A stretch of 64,000 nt of DNA from Rhynchosporium graminicola (Eukaryota > Ascomycota > Leotiomycetes > Helotiales > Ploettnerulaceae), in assembly GCA_900074885.1 (NCBI GenBank), contig FJUW01000007.1, forward strand, positions 920,704-984,703, read 5' to 3'. The position numbers and the translations under genes were made by a program. The notes beneath the pieces are model-generated. The model was given only the letters and a program-made list of their open reading frames with translations, did not search any database and had not been told where the DNA came from. Position 1 is the stretch's first letter, and each line of letters starts with the position of its first letter. Shown piece by piece: positions 12,028-24,200 of the stretch.

Positions 12028-12050
12028 CCAATGGTGCTCTCCCTTTAAAA
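12028..12050 (+). promoter_or_regulatory. CCAAT box and TTTAAAA TATA-like element
   Basis: CCAAT lies at 12028-12032 and TTTAAAA at 12044-12050, about 100-120 nt before the ATG at 12148. The order and spacing fit a core promoter of the metallophosphatase gene. This is inferred from motif position only. Confidence 0.45.
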
Positions 12051-12147
12051 GAAGTCTTGGTCCCTCTTGGCTATTACTTTCCAATGGTTCATCCATCACG
12101 GTCCTCTGCTTGACCAAGATCACCTTTCGAAAGAAGAAAAAGCCAAG

Positions 12148-14565
12148 ATGAGATCTTTAAGCTTATACGTTTTAACTGCCGCTGTCAGTGGTGCTGTTGC
12201 TGGTGATTCGTGCTATGGCCCTTCCTCGGAAGTTGTCCACGAAAGACTTATTCGGAGAATCCAACCGGAATCTCAGGAAAGCGCTACCGATCCTAGATCA
12301 CCACTCGAATGGGGGCAAATTCAGTTCATGCACACAGTACTTTGCCGTCGTCCGTGTGTGTAAAATGGAAGCTGACACTAACCTTTTGTTAGACTGATAC
12401 CCATGGTTGGCTTGAAGGCCATCTGAAGGAGCAGAATTATGGGGCTGATGTATGCATATTTACACGCTATAAACTTTCTTCACATGGTTTCCATCTCCTC
12501 CGCAGACTCTTGCACATTTTCAACTATTTGGATCTAATGGCACATGATCGCTTGCTAACCGAAGCTCTATTAGTGGGGAGATTTTGTATCTTTCCAAAGA
12601 CACATGAAACAGAAAGCTGGCAACCTTGGAGTTGATCTGTTAGTCGTTGACACAGGTAACTTCCTCTCAGTATGATAGACTTGCAATGCTAAGATCTTGT
12701 TTATAGGCGACCTTCACGACGGAGCTGGGTTAAGCGATGCCGCTCTACCCAACGGGGTTCTGTCCAACCCAATCTTCGATGAAATTGACTACGATGTCCT
12801 TACCATTGGTAAGTCAAGAAACGCATGCATGAGAATATCTCTGACCTATAGAAATAGGTAATCATGAGCTGTATGTTTCGGAGATTGCATATGAGCAGTA
12901 AGTTTCTTCGTCCATCAGCTGTGATCATCGACATGTTTCTGACTTTGTTTAGCTTCTACAACTTCAGCAAAGTATGGGGAGACAAATATGTGACCAGCAA
13001 TGTTCAGATTCTTAATCCAGCCACCGGGAATTTTGAGTACATCGGAGCCAAGTACCGATACTTCACAACAGCTCATGGTAAGCAAACATGGACCAATATT
13101 TCAGAACTTGTCTCGAAGCATTATCTGACCTGCACTGTAGGACTTCGCATTATGACTTTCGGGGTTTTGTTTGATTTCACTGGTAACTCCAACGTATCCA
13201 AGGTCATCAAAGCTGCAGATATGGTAAAACAGCAATGGTTTCTCAATGCCGTCAACTTCACCCAGCCTATTGACCTCTTTCTTCTGGTGGGGCACAATCC
13301 CGTGAACAGAAAAGATTCTTCTAGCACTTTTGGCCTCGTCCATTCTACCATCCGAGCTCTCCGTCCCGACACTCCCATACAAGCTTTTGGTGGCCACAGC
13401 CATATTCGGGATTTCAAAGTGTATGACGACAAGAGCACAGCAATCGAATCTGGTATGTTTTAGTTTGATGAGTGTGGGATAGGACTAATAATATGCAGGA
13501 CGCTACTGTGAGACTCTCGGATGGGTGTCAATCAGCGGCATCAAGTCATCCAGTTACACCGGTTTGATGAAGCCACGCGGCGTCGCCAATCCATCGAAGC
13601 TGGCCACTAATATTTCAACGTCTGGTCTCGTCTACTCTCGCAGATATTTAGACTGGAACAGAAGAACCTTTGAGTATCACGCCACCAATTCTCAAGCAAG
13701 CACTTTTGATTACCACAGTGGATTGAGAGTCTCAAGCGATATCACGGCCGCCCGAAAGAAGCTCAACCTCACTTCTCTTTACGGCTGTGCTCCGGAGACG
13801 TACTGCCTCTCTTGCAAGCCTTTCGGCGCAGCAGGCAATATTTTTAACCTGATTCCCCTCGCACTAGGAGCTACAGTCATCAACGCCTCCCGATCAGACG
13901 TTCCACGCTTTATCATTATCAATTCAGGTAGTATCCGCTTCGACCTAGTGAAAGGACCTTTCACGTACGACGACTCCTTTATCGTGAGCCCTTTCAACGA
14001 CGCCTTCCAATATATCCCAAACGTTCCGTACGACATGGCCAGAAAAGTGCTCGCAGGACTTAACGGCGCCAAATTACAAGACAAGCGAGATGAAAGCCTT
14101 GGTCTGAACTACAACTCCATGCCTTCAATGAAGGACACATGCGTCGATCCTACGATTGGCTTTATATCCAGTACCACCGAGCTCAAGATCCGTGGCATCA
14201 CACGCCGCCAAAGCGTCATTACTCCAGGATATGTCACAACTGACGATTTCGGCTCCGATGGAGATGATACACCGCACGTCAAGATCCCCAACTACATTCA
14301 GCCTAACTACATTCAAGGCAACGGCTCATTCCCAGTTGATGGTTCAACACCCGCTGTCGTTGATGTGGTATTCTTTGATTATTTCGCTGCTACGGTGGTG
14401 AAAGTGTTGAATGGCTTCGGGGGTGCGTATACTTTGGCTGATGTGAGTTATTATGTCGATAAGAATTACAATGCGCAGAACTATTTGCCAGATTACGCAA
14501 AGTTGAAGTGGCAGGCCAATGTGCCGAGGTGTCCTGTTGGGGAGGGGATTGGGTACGACAATTAG
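12148..14565 (+). CDS. Secreted calcineurin-like metallophosphatase / 5'-nucleotidase family
   Basis: Eight exons (12148-12336, 12393-12449, 12574-12655, 12707-12808, 12858-12897, 12953-13077, 13141-13452, 13499-14565) give 657 aa, all junctions GT-AG and in phase. A signal peptide ([19 protein letters not shown]) precedes the two-metal phosphoesterase motifs in family order: DTHGW near residue 65, GDLHDG near 109, GNHE near 143, VGHNPV, and GGHSH near 281. The second half has the nucleotidase C-terminal pattern ([19 protein letters not shown], then [15 protein letters not shown]). It resembles the yeast YHR202W-type proteins of uncertain substrate. It probably acts outside the plasma membrane or in the vacuole on nucleotides or phosphate esters. 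The start is the first ATG with a signal peptide; an upstream in-frame ATG-like codon lacks one. Confidence 0.88.
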
Positions 14566-16081
14566 AAGTGTGAAGTAACTTTGGGGAGATGAAACAGTGA
14601 TGTTGGGTGGCATGAAGACTCGTTCTCATTTCTCAACAGCTTCATTTTCCTTGATACAGCAGTTGCTATATATACTCAGCTATAACATAATGACAGCGGT
14701 TCTGACAGAAATAGACAAAATACAAATCTGAATGTTTGGTGTTAACGTTGCCCAAAGCGCCACTTGCTTGCAGTCCAAAAATTTCCAGTTCGTTGTACGG
14801 TAGTAACTAATAATCTATGTTTAAATTGGAAGCTTTGACATAAGTCCGTGACCATAAGCCCCTGTAGCGTCCAACTTTTGGAGGTTCATTCGTGACTTCA
14901 ACTGTACACTTCACTAAAATTCTCAGCACATTTCGTGACTGTGGTAGAACACATAGTAGAAGTTATGAGATACGCCGCAAATGGTCACCAGGGCGTGTTG
15001 CATAGGACTGCCTCATCATAATACCTGCATGTATCCTTCGGCACAGTGACATCTGGTTACGTGGCTCTCGCTCTCGAGATGGCTCATCTCCGCAGCTGAG
15101 CTAGAAGTTCAAGAGTAAATAAATTTGAAAGAAAGGGAAGAGGTTACCGCTTGCACTTACTGAGAAAGTTGTGCAGGTGTCGCGTGGATCTGAATCACAT
15201 CAATCCCATGGCCGCAATACCATAACCCACTGAAGTGATTCCACATTATCAAAATACAAGGCCTCTTACGATTGAGCCATTAACCAGAAATGGGAATTCA
15301 TACTCCTTAGACCATGTCGCCTTTCTCCAGACCGATCAGCGTCACAAATGCGAGTTTAAGCTTCGATTGTCTTACCTCGAAAAACCTGAGCAATAATAAA
15401 TACGACAGCCTCGGTGAAAATTTTAGCCTCTACTCAGCAGGGAAATTTCCTCGTAATCGAATATCCACAGCCTGGTTTATCGCATTCTCCGCACTGAAGT
15501 TGGGCAAGCAGACTACCTGTAAAAAGCAGTGTTGCTCCATGTACCTACGTGACTTATCGCATAGATTTAGTTTTCGGTAAGTGAATGAATGACCTTGTTT
15601 ATGAACACTAATCATTCCCATAAGCTTTAAGAATACCTCCGCAGACACGTGCTCGAACACCGAATCTAATCTTTACTCATTTCATCGCCATATCCCACTG
15701 AAATGACCCCACAGTGATGTGTTACTTTACAGGGAGAGGAATGTCTCAATAGATTTGTGTTCCATTTTCTTCAACCACGTAACAGTAGGAGTTGACATCA
15801 CTAATTTGAGCCCCCGAAGTAGAGGCGTCAAAACCTACTTTTAGTTAGAAAAGGGACGAACCCGAAGCCGAATACACGCGGATCTACAGCGATTATGGAT
15901 CAAACAGCGTGCCGACGATCAGATTCTATTGTATAATTGGCTGTAATGAACCATGCCTCGACGGCTCTTCCGTGTGTGGGTATTTAACTTCCCGCAGCCG
16001 GCACCCGGCAGCTTACCACATTTGTATAGCGGGAATCTTGCTCGAAGAAGACTACCTAGGTACTTTTTGATTGGTAAGATT
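14566..16081. other. Intergenic region, no supported gene
   Basis: This is 1.5 kb downstream of the phosphatase gene and upstream of the CoA ligase gene. Short frames near 15314-15660 show no domain and no usable splice signals. No repeats were noticed. Confidence 0.55.
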
Positions 16082-16098
16082 CACGTGTGGATATAAAT
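16082..16098 (+). promoter_or_regulatory. CACGTG E-box next to TATAAAT
   Basis: CACGTG at 16082-16087 is followed by TATAAAT at 16092-16098, about 90 nt before the CoA ligase ATG at 16187. This is a plausible core promoter with a bHLH-type site, inferred from motif and spacing. Confidence 0.5.
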
Positions 16099-16186
16099 CT
16101 ATATAGACAGCGTTCCTCAATACTTGGTCAAGTATCTCTCATATTCTCCATTGCTATTTCATGGTATTCCACATACATTTGAAATC

Positions 16187-17929
16187 ATGGCTACCGAATC
16201 TCTATTTCCGCCGATGGACATTCCGGAGGTCGATCTCTGGGACTTCATATTCGAAGGGAAGAGAACCTTTCCTGATCATCAAGGTAAGATCATTCCTATC
16301 ATAAAACAAACTTCATACTTACAAAGCATCGTAGTTGTCTTCGTCGATGCCAAGACCTCTCGCCAATACACTTTCCAAGAAGTGAAGAATACCGCAATTG
16401 CTTTCGGAAAAGCCCTCCGTTCGAAGTGGAATTGGGGTAAAGGGGACGTTGTTGGCTTCTATTCTTCAAACTGCGTAGATACCCCGGCGTTGACATTTGG
16501 TGCTCTTTGGGCGGGTGGGATTGTCTCACCAGCAAACCCAGCTGCATCAGTCAAGGAACTAGCTTTCCAACTCAAAGACTCTGGGGCCAAGGCTTTAATT
16601 ACTCAACTTTCGACTTTCAAAATCGCACTCGAGGCGGCAAAGCTAGCTGGAATTTCACAGGATCGAATTCTCTTGATGGGTGATGAAAAGAGGGCCGGTA
16701 TCACGCACGCGCAAGACCTCATTGCTTCGGCAAGAAAGTCTCCTCCACTGCAGCGACCAGTATGCGCAAATACAGACTTGTGCTTCTTGTTATATTCCTC
16801 TGGGACCACGGGCCTGCCGAAGGGCGTCATGCTTACCCACCGAAACATTGTTTCCAATACCATGATGACTGACGTTGGGTCACCTGAAATGGGGCCTAAA
16901 GACGTGCTCATTGCTGTTTTACCCCTCTATCATATTTATGGTTAGTTTCCAACGTCAATCAATTACACACAGAAACTGACGTTCCATTCAGGCCTTGCTC
17001 TCCTAGTCGTACACTCGATACATATAGGTGCAAAAGTAGTCGTCATGCCCGCATTTGAACCTCAAGCCTTCCTCGGAGCCATTGAAAAGTACAAAGTCAC
17101 ACTCGCCCACCTTGTTCCACCCATCATCCTCTTACTTGCCAAATCCCCACTGGTCGACAACCACGACTTGAGCAGCCTCAAGAGCATCGCATCCGCAGCA
17201 GCACCTCTGACGCTAGATCTGATCGAAGCCGTTTGGAAACGTCTCGAGATTCCTATCAAGCAGGCCTGGGGGATGAGCGAGACCAGTCCTGCAATTACAA
17301 CACAGCTCGTTTCGGACTGGCAGACAACAATGGGATCAGTTGGAAAAATCCTGCCGAACCAGAGTCTGAAATTTGTCAGTGAAGCTGGAGACATACTTCC
17401 ACCTGGCCAGGATGGCGAAATCTGGGTCAAGGGCCCGAATGTATTTCCTGGATACCTCAATAATCCTGAAGCGACTGCCAATTGCATGACTGAGGATGGG
17501 TTTATGAAGACTGGAGATATTGGTCATATCACGCGAGATGGACATGTGTATATCACAGATCGGTTGAAGGAGCTCATCAAATACAAGGGGTTCCAGGTGG
17601 CGCCCGCAGAGCTTGAGGGTGTTTTGGTGGGGCATGATCAGGTGGCTGATGCATGTGTATTAGGTGTTTGGAATGCAGATCAAGCCACTGAGGTACCAAG
17701 GGCCTATGTGGTAAAGAGTCCAGCGGCGAAGAATATCAAAGATGCGGTTTTGGAGCAGGAGATTGTGAGTTGGGTGAGTTCGAAGGTTGCCGGACATAAG
17801 AAGCTAAGAGGAGGTGTGCATTTTGTGGATGAGATCCCGAAATCGGTTGCAGGAAAGATTCTGAGGAGGATATTGAGGGATAAGATCAAGGCGGAGGAAA
17901 AATCGAGCAGGGTCAAGTCTAAGCTGTGA
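16187..17929 (+). CDS. Acyl-CoA / 4-coumarate-CoA ligase-like adenylating enzyme, peroxisomal
   Basis: Exons 16187-16283, 16335-16940 and 16992-17929 give 546 aa, the usual length for class I adenylate-forming CoA ligases. The P-loop motif YSSGTTGLPKG lies near residue 186 and the AMP-binding motif WGMSETSP follows in the third exon. The hinge and lysine motifs appear as TGDIGHITRDGHVYITDRLKE and KYKGFQVAPAELE, and the catalytic lysine region as PKSVAGKILRR. The protein ends in SKL, a canonical PTS1 signal, so it probably acts in peroxisomes or the related glyoxysomes. The acid substrate cannot be told from sequence; 4CL-like fungal members take aromatic or fatty acids. The first intron (51 nt) is a multiple of three without a stop, so retention would add 17 residues. 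An upstream in-frame codon at 16124 is less likely than ATG 16187. Confidence 0.9.
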
Positions 17930-18099
17930 TCGCGATCAGTAGGATTAGTTCCTCACTTAACTTTAAAATGTGCCCAACTCTGACTAGAAAGGAGTGATTC
18001 GATGTCTCATTGCATAGCGAGGGTAAATATCATTGAAAATATCATTAAAAATCGCTAATTTATGTCAAGTTCTCAATATTTGGCCCCCATTCGTGTCAA

Positions 18100-19883
18100 T
18101 CAGTTCGCAATCGTATACCACTTCAGCTCCTGGCTCAGAACTTGAACTGGTGGTGCGTTCCCATCCTTACCGCGCAAGCTCACTTGGCCAGGCCCATTCG
18201 CAAATAATGTTCTTCCATTGCCATCGCTCTTTCCGTAGACATCGTTATCATCATGATTTCCAGCATTAATACTACCATTCTTTACCAAAATACACATCGG
18301 GGCGGTGCCGCGAGCGCCAAGTGCAAATCCCAAATTATCACCCTTCCTGACTGACTTGCCCGCAGGCACGCAAACGACTTGCAAAGCAAGCGATAAACTA
18401 GCTGAATCGACATTGAAAGATGTCAAAGTCTCCCAAATATAGCTAGGTGTGAAGAAATTTGTGTCGTTGTCGTACCGGAAAATGGTGATGGAAATTGAGC
18501 TAGTAGGTGCTCCACCTGCAATGTTAACTCCCACTTCTGTGAGGTTACCGCTCGTGGATGACTTCCATGTTTGGTACAGTTGAGAGGCAAGTAGGCTGCA
18601 GGAGACTGAATAAGCGCCAGTGTCTCCCGAACCATCCTTGTGGAGACCGCACAACCACTCTTGGGATCTGGGACACCATTCCCTAGTACAAGAGCGACGT
18701 TGACTGACTTGGAGGGCGAGCAGTACAAATCTCTCAAAGAGCCCTCCGCTTTGAAGTCTAACTTTTCGAACTGATGTCCATGTGCTGCTGTACGTGTTCC
18801 ACTGATAGGTGCAGTACGGAAGAGATCAGCCATGTGGATGTATGATGGAGGTCCGCCATTTGGCGCGTGTAAAGTAAGGACACCTGTTGTCTGACCTCCA
18901 CAGGTATCAGCACTCATAATCTGTCTTTTCCATGGCCCAGATATATTTCTGGAACGGTATACAACCAGAAGTGTGCCCGTACAGAAACCGCAGGTGTCGG
19001 ATGCGGTTATGTATAAGTAATCACCTCGCTTCCAGAGTTCTGGATATTCAGCTTCAATGTCTACAAGATCACCGTTTGTGATAACTTGGTATGTGGTACC
19101 ATTAGTGTTACGCATATCTGATGTGAGCTTCTGGACGTAGATGCTTTGAGGGAAGGGTGGCTATATAGAGGCGCCGGTCGTGGTAAAGTCGATCAGCGAG
19201 TAAGCAGTATATCCTATGCTGTCATTGACATGAACACTAAAATCTCCAGCTTTGAAAGGACCAGGAGGTTGGTAAACGACCAAGTCTCGAGATTCCGAGT
19301 GAACGAAACCACCAATTGGGCAGTTGCTGGTGAAGATGGCATAGCCTGGAGTCTTCGCATCAACCCACAGAACATATTCATTGTTTATGGCGCTATGAAT
19401 AATGTGTGGCCGTCCACAATTTCCCGACAAGAAGGCACCGCACAAACTCTTGATTTCCGCGATATTGGGGTCGAAGAGAAGGCCGTTATAATGCCATGTT
19501 TGGAGGTTGGTGGAAGAATAAGTTGCTACTCCGCAGAACTCCTTCCCACAGCCCAACGGCAGACCATACCACACGTAAGCACCTCCGAACCAGTCGACTT
19601 TCCCACCAGAGCAACAGTACGTCAGTATAAATAAAAATTTGGAATTTTTTTAGCGTGAGAAAAGCGCTCTTGGCTGTTTTAAGGTAAACTAGGTGTAAAA
19701 AGGTGCCAGCTTGCTCGTCAGGTCAATTGCGTTACCATCTGTATCGAACTGATACCGAACGACACTGCTAAATGTCGTTGATACGGACGGAAAAGTAGCG
19801 GCAAAGACCCAAGAAGCAACTGTACCAAAGATGAAAATGACGTTCATGAGTAAGTAAGCAGACATCTTCGGTGATGGAAACAT
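18100..19883 (-). pseudogene. GH43-like secreted glycosidase, broken by a nonsense codon and a frameshift
   Basis: The gene starts at 19883 (or ATG 19865) with a signal peptide (LLMNVIFIFGTVASWVFA) and the motif QFDTDGNAID. After an intron (19714-19598) come DWFGGAYVWYGLPLGCG, CGVATYSST, WVDAKTPGYA, EAEYPELWKRGDYLY and a C-terminal beta-sandwich region (YQTWKSS, GNLTEVGVNIAGG). The order resembles GH43-like fungal secreted enzymes, an assignment by remembered motifs. Two lesions are visible. TAG at 19163-19161 stands in frame between GASI and PPFPQSIYVQKL, where a Trp codon TGG would fit. The frame also changes near 18640-18650, between PDPKSGCAVST and KDGSGDTGAYSVSC. The upstream intron has no usable GT donor that keeps the conserved motif and may be GC-AG. 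The tail ends at TGA/TAA near 18100. The product is probably non-functional unless the lesions are sequencing errors. Confidence 0.75.
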
Positions 19884-21277
19884 GCAAGGGACAGGAAACA
19901 GAGAGCGAGCTTAATCATCTCAAAGGATACACAGAGAGGGAAGAGTAATTTTTGTATGCGGGCAGGCTCATGGAACCACATTGGCAAATGATGAGTCCCC
20001 AATATGCTCCTTCCCTCGCAGTTCGGAAGTCATACGCGACCAGTCCTCAATAGAATGAACCCCCGATAGATTGTATCGACCTAAAACCAGATTTGGACTT
20101 GTAAGGTAGGAAATCTTCATACTATTTATAACACACAGTTATGTAAGGTTATCATGAGAAGATTCTACTCTCACTGGCTTCAAGCTGGACTATTGTCGAT
20201 AGATGGATGGAGGTTCTTGGAATGAACAGATCACGTGATTTTAATGACAGCTGCTTCAGTTCTCCGGACAGGAGATATGAAGCAGCGCAACATGAGAATC
20301 GACCTTCTGCTTCTAGAAATTCTTCAGGAAACTTCCTACCCGGCTTTGGTCAGCCTCTTTCAGATTGTTTACTTTCTATTGGCATCTTTAAACCGAGGTA
20401 AGGGATTTAGCAAGCAGCTCAATTCATCGACCTGTGTAAGAACTTGTCTAGGAGCAACCGCCACAACTATCAAATATCTTCATGGAGACAACTCAGATAC
20501 GATACATTGACAAGTATGGGGAGGGGAAATGACCAGGTAGTTTGACTTGAAAAGGCACCAAATAGTGATTCCATCACGTGCTAGTCCTTTTCCCCACAAA
20601 CGTCAATTCAGGAACGACCCATAAATAGATAAGCTTGTTCTCAGCCTCATCGTTGTTGAAATGCGAGGAGGCATCTTCCAGAAAACATCAATGTTGGGGG
20701 CTTGAGTAGGATCCTCAAAATGATCTCCGGGTGCTCAACAAAGCCGACGAATGGAGTCGAGAAGCCCAGTTGGAGACTCCGGGAGACTTTGAAGGTAGGT
20801 CAAGGAGACTTGAAGATGCAAATCCAAGTCATTGTTTTCCTTTGATTGTCGTCTTTGCTCTGCTTTTCGAGTGCATCTGCAGCTTGCGGGCATTTGGTGT
20901 TCAGGGGTCGTTGTTTTGGTGAGCTAAGGAGATACTAGTGCGGTTATTGGCTTGGCGGGAATCTCCTCGCGACAAGCTTGATGAGGAAGATGAAAATACG
21001 GACAACATCAACACCACCACGAGCAACTTCTCTCGTTCTACGTCTCGATCTTCGACTCGATCATCGACAGACTTCGGCAGGGAGATTGCATGGTCCGTTC
21101 TCAAATCCCTACTCGCTAGCTCTGCTGATGCGATTTACTCTTGCTTGAGCAAGCTTGCGATATTCGCCAAGTCACGTCCCGCGCATTCATGTTGGAACAA
21201 ACGCGGACTCCGATCAGTCTACGACAAATACCCTAAATACCCTGTTCCTCACGAGTAGCATTCTGTGCATTGTCACT
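19884..21277. other. Divergent intergenic region upstream of the Yta7-type gene
   Basis: About 1.4 kb between the GH43-like pseudogene (-) and the AAA-ATPase gene (+) holds no supported gene. The open frame of the ATPase extends upstream to 21155 without a stop, but the first ATG followed by a family-like N-terminus is at 21278. Confidence 0.55.
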
Positions 21278-24200
21278 ATGCCAGCAAAGCGCAAACTCGA
21301 CAACTTTGATCCTAACAAGTCCGACTCGGACGATACCGACTTCGATCCCTCCCAGACCAGACCTTCGCCCAAGAAATCTCGAAAGTCATCGTCGAACCGG
21401 CATGCTGGGGGTGGCAGACCTCAAAAGAAGCGCTCTAAAAGTTCCAGATACAGAGGCTCCGACTTGTCGGATGACGACGTTGATGACAGCTTAGCAGAAG
21501 AATCATTTTCCGATCCCGAGGACGACGAAGAGGTAGAGATGAACGAGGCAACTGGCCGACCGCTTCGCAAGGCCCTCAAGAAGTCGGTCAATTACCAAGA
21601 AAATAGCGACAGCTCTATTGCAGAGATGGTAGAAAATACCGGCAGCGATGACGAACCCAAGAAGAAGCGACCAAGCAAGCGATCGCGACAGGTCATCGAT
21701 GACCCTGATGACGACGAGCAGGTAGATTCTGATGAGGATGTTCTGTCCACTCGTCCGAAAAGGAAAATTGTCAAATTAAAGATTGGAACCCCGCAAGCAG
21801 CTTCACGAGCAACCAGAGCCGGGAGTGCAGCTCGTACACGTGGAAGAGGAAGTACGGAGCCAACATCTGCTGGGCTTAATCGCAGAAATACACGGGCACA
21901 TACAGAGGAAGGGGATGGACAGATATCATTGTCAACTTCTGGGAACCACATTTTACGAGAAGGTCATAGTCCTGAGCCTATAGGCCGAAGTCGAGCTACT
22001 CGAGGGTCAAAAGGACTTAAACAACCTGCATCTACAATTAAAGAAGAAGCACACGAAACCAGCTCCCACGAACAAGAAGGTGTCGATATTACAATGGCGA
22101 CCGAGATTGCAGGAACGGATGAACAGGATGAAGCCGATGCAGCTATTGATAGGTCTGACGCCGTCATGGACCTGGATGCGGACGGCGATGAACTTGCCGA
22201 TGTGGAAGAGAGCACTGGGCAACCAGTAGCTACGGCCGAAGAAGATGACGACGACGATGATGATATGCCCGTGGTGCGTCCAGGCCGTACAAGGGGATCC
22301 CATGCAGGTCCAGTTGTTTCTGATATCGATCCGGCAGCTGAGGCACCGGAAGAGGCCGCAAAAGAGCAGCCAGGACACCGACGATTGACGCGTGGGTCAA
22401 AGCAGCGTAAGAGTGGCGCAGAAGCCGACAGCGACTTTGAAGCAGATGAGGACATTCATGAGGAAGATGAGCTTTCGGCATCCGATGTATCACCTAAAAA
22501 GAAAGCTCGAAATGACGATTCCGAGTCAAGCCGTGCTGGCAGAGGAAGGCGTGCGAGGCAAGCGAAATCAAAAAGCACTTCTCGTAGGAGAGGAAGTGTG
22601 GATTCTGCAGACGAGGCACTCGATCCAGATGAAATAGCTGAAGAATTGGCAGATCTCAAGACTAGTGGACGCAGACGGCGGCCAGCACCGCGGGAGCCTT
22701 CTGAGATTTTATACGAGCAACGAGAGAGAGGAGGCCGCACAAGGAAGAAGGTGGACTACTCGATTAAGCCAATGGACCAAATCTACGCTGCCGATGAAGG
22801 CGAAGACGCTGCAGCCACTCCCACGAGGCGACCCAGAGGCGGACGTAACGCCGCCAGCCAACCATGGGAGCGGAATCTCTATACAACATTCGGGCCATTT
22901 GGGGGTGGCGGTGGTCCGGCAGCAGTCATTGCTGGACCATGGGGAACTGGAGCTACTGGTGGTGTTGATTCTGACAGCAGCGACGACGAAACAATGCAAC
23001 GCCCGTCTGGGATCGGAGGTAATGTCGGTATGACTCCGACGACCGCCTTCCCACCTGGATTGCTTCCTGGATTAGGTCAAACCAACAATACGGATAATAT
23101 GGCGGCCATGAGCGGAAATCCTACAAACCTCGGCAAGATCAAAAGCCAGAAAGCCTTGGCAGATGCCGACCCCCTTGGCGTGGATCAAAACGTCGATTTC
23201 AGCAAAATTGGTGGACTGGAAGGTCATATTGATCAGCTCAAGGAAATGGTTCAGATGCCGCTCCTGTATCCCGAGTTATTCTTGAAATTTCACGTCACTC
23301 CACCTCGAGGTGTTCTATTCCATGGTCCTCCTGGCACAGGAAAGACTCTACTCGCAAGAGCTCTTGCTGCCAGTATTGGGTCAGGGGGAAGGAAGATCAC
23401 ATTCTATATGCGCAAAGGAGCTGATGCACTAAGCAAATGGGTCGGTGAGGCGGAAAGGCAGCTTCGACTTCTGTTTGAGGAAGCGAGAAAAACCCAACCA
23501 AGTATCATATTCTTTGATGAAATTGATGGACTTGCGCCTGTGCGGTCTAGCAAACAGGAACAGATTCACGCATCTATTGTATCAACTTTGCTTGCATTGA
23601 TGGATGGTATGGACGGCCGAGGTCAGGTCATTGTCATTGGCGCTACCAATAGACCAGACAACATTGATCCTGCGTTGAGACGTCCTGGTCGGTTTGACCG
23701 AGAATTCTATTTCCCTCTTCCCGATATAGAGGCTCGGAAATCTATCCTCAACATCCACACTAAGGACTGGGGTATTGACGATAGCTTCAAGACTTCACTG
23801 GCTCACGTTACCAAAGGTTATGGTGGAGCTGACCTTCGTGCTCTTTGTACCGAAGCAGCTTTGAATGCTATCCAGCGCACCTATCCTCAGATCTACTCAT
23901 CGAACGACAAGCTCTTGGTTGACGCGGACAAGATCAAGATCACGGCTAAAGATTTTATGCTCTCCGTCAAAAAGATGATCCCTTCCTCGGAACGATCAAC
24001 ATCATCTGGAGCTGCTGCACTTCCTAAAGCCGTCGAGCCTCTCCTCAGGCATCAATTGAAGACGATTGAAACCATACTAGATGGCCTCATTCCCATCAAG
24101 AAGAAGACAACTGCCTTACAGGAAGCTATGTTCGAGCAGTATGAAGATGGTGATCAGGGGTTTGGGCGTGAGACCCTTCAGCAAGATTTCGAAAAATCCC

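Larger units (their letters stand above)
11269..12147. other. Divergent intergenic region between AIG2-like gene and metallophosphatase
   Basis: This shared upstream region of about 880 bp serves two divergently transcribed genes. It holds no supported gene. It contains the palindromic doublet at 11973 and the CCAAT plus TTTAAAA elements listed separately, which face the metallophosphatase gene. Confidence 0.6.
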
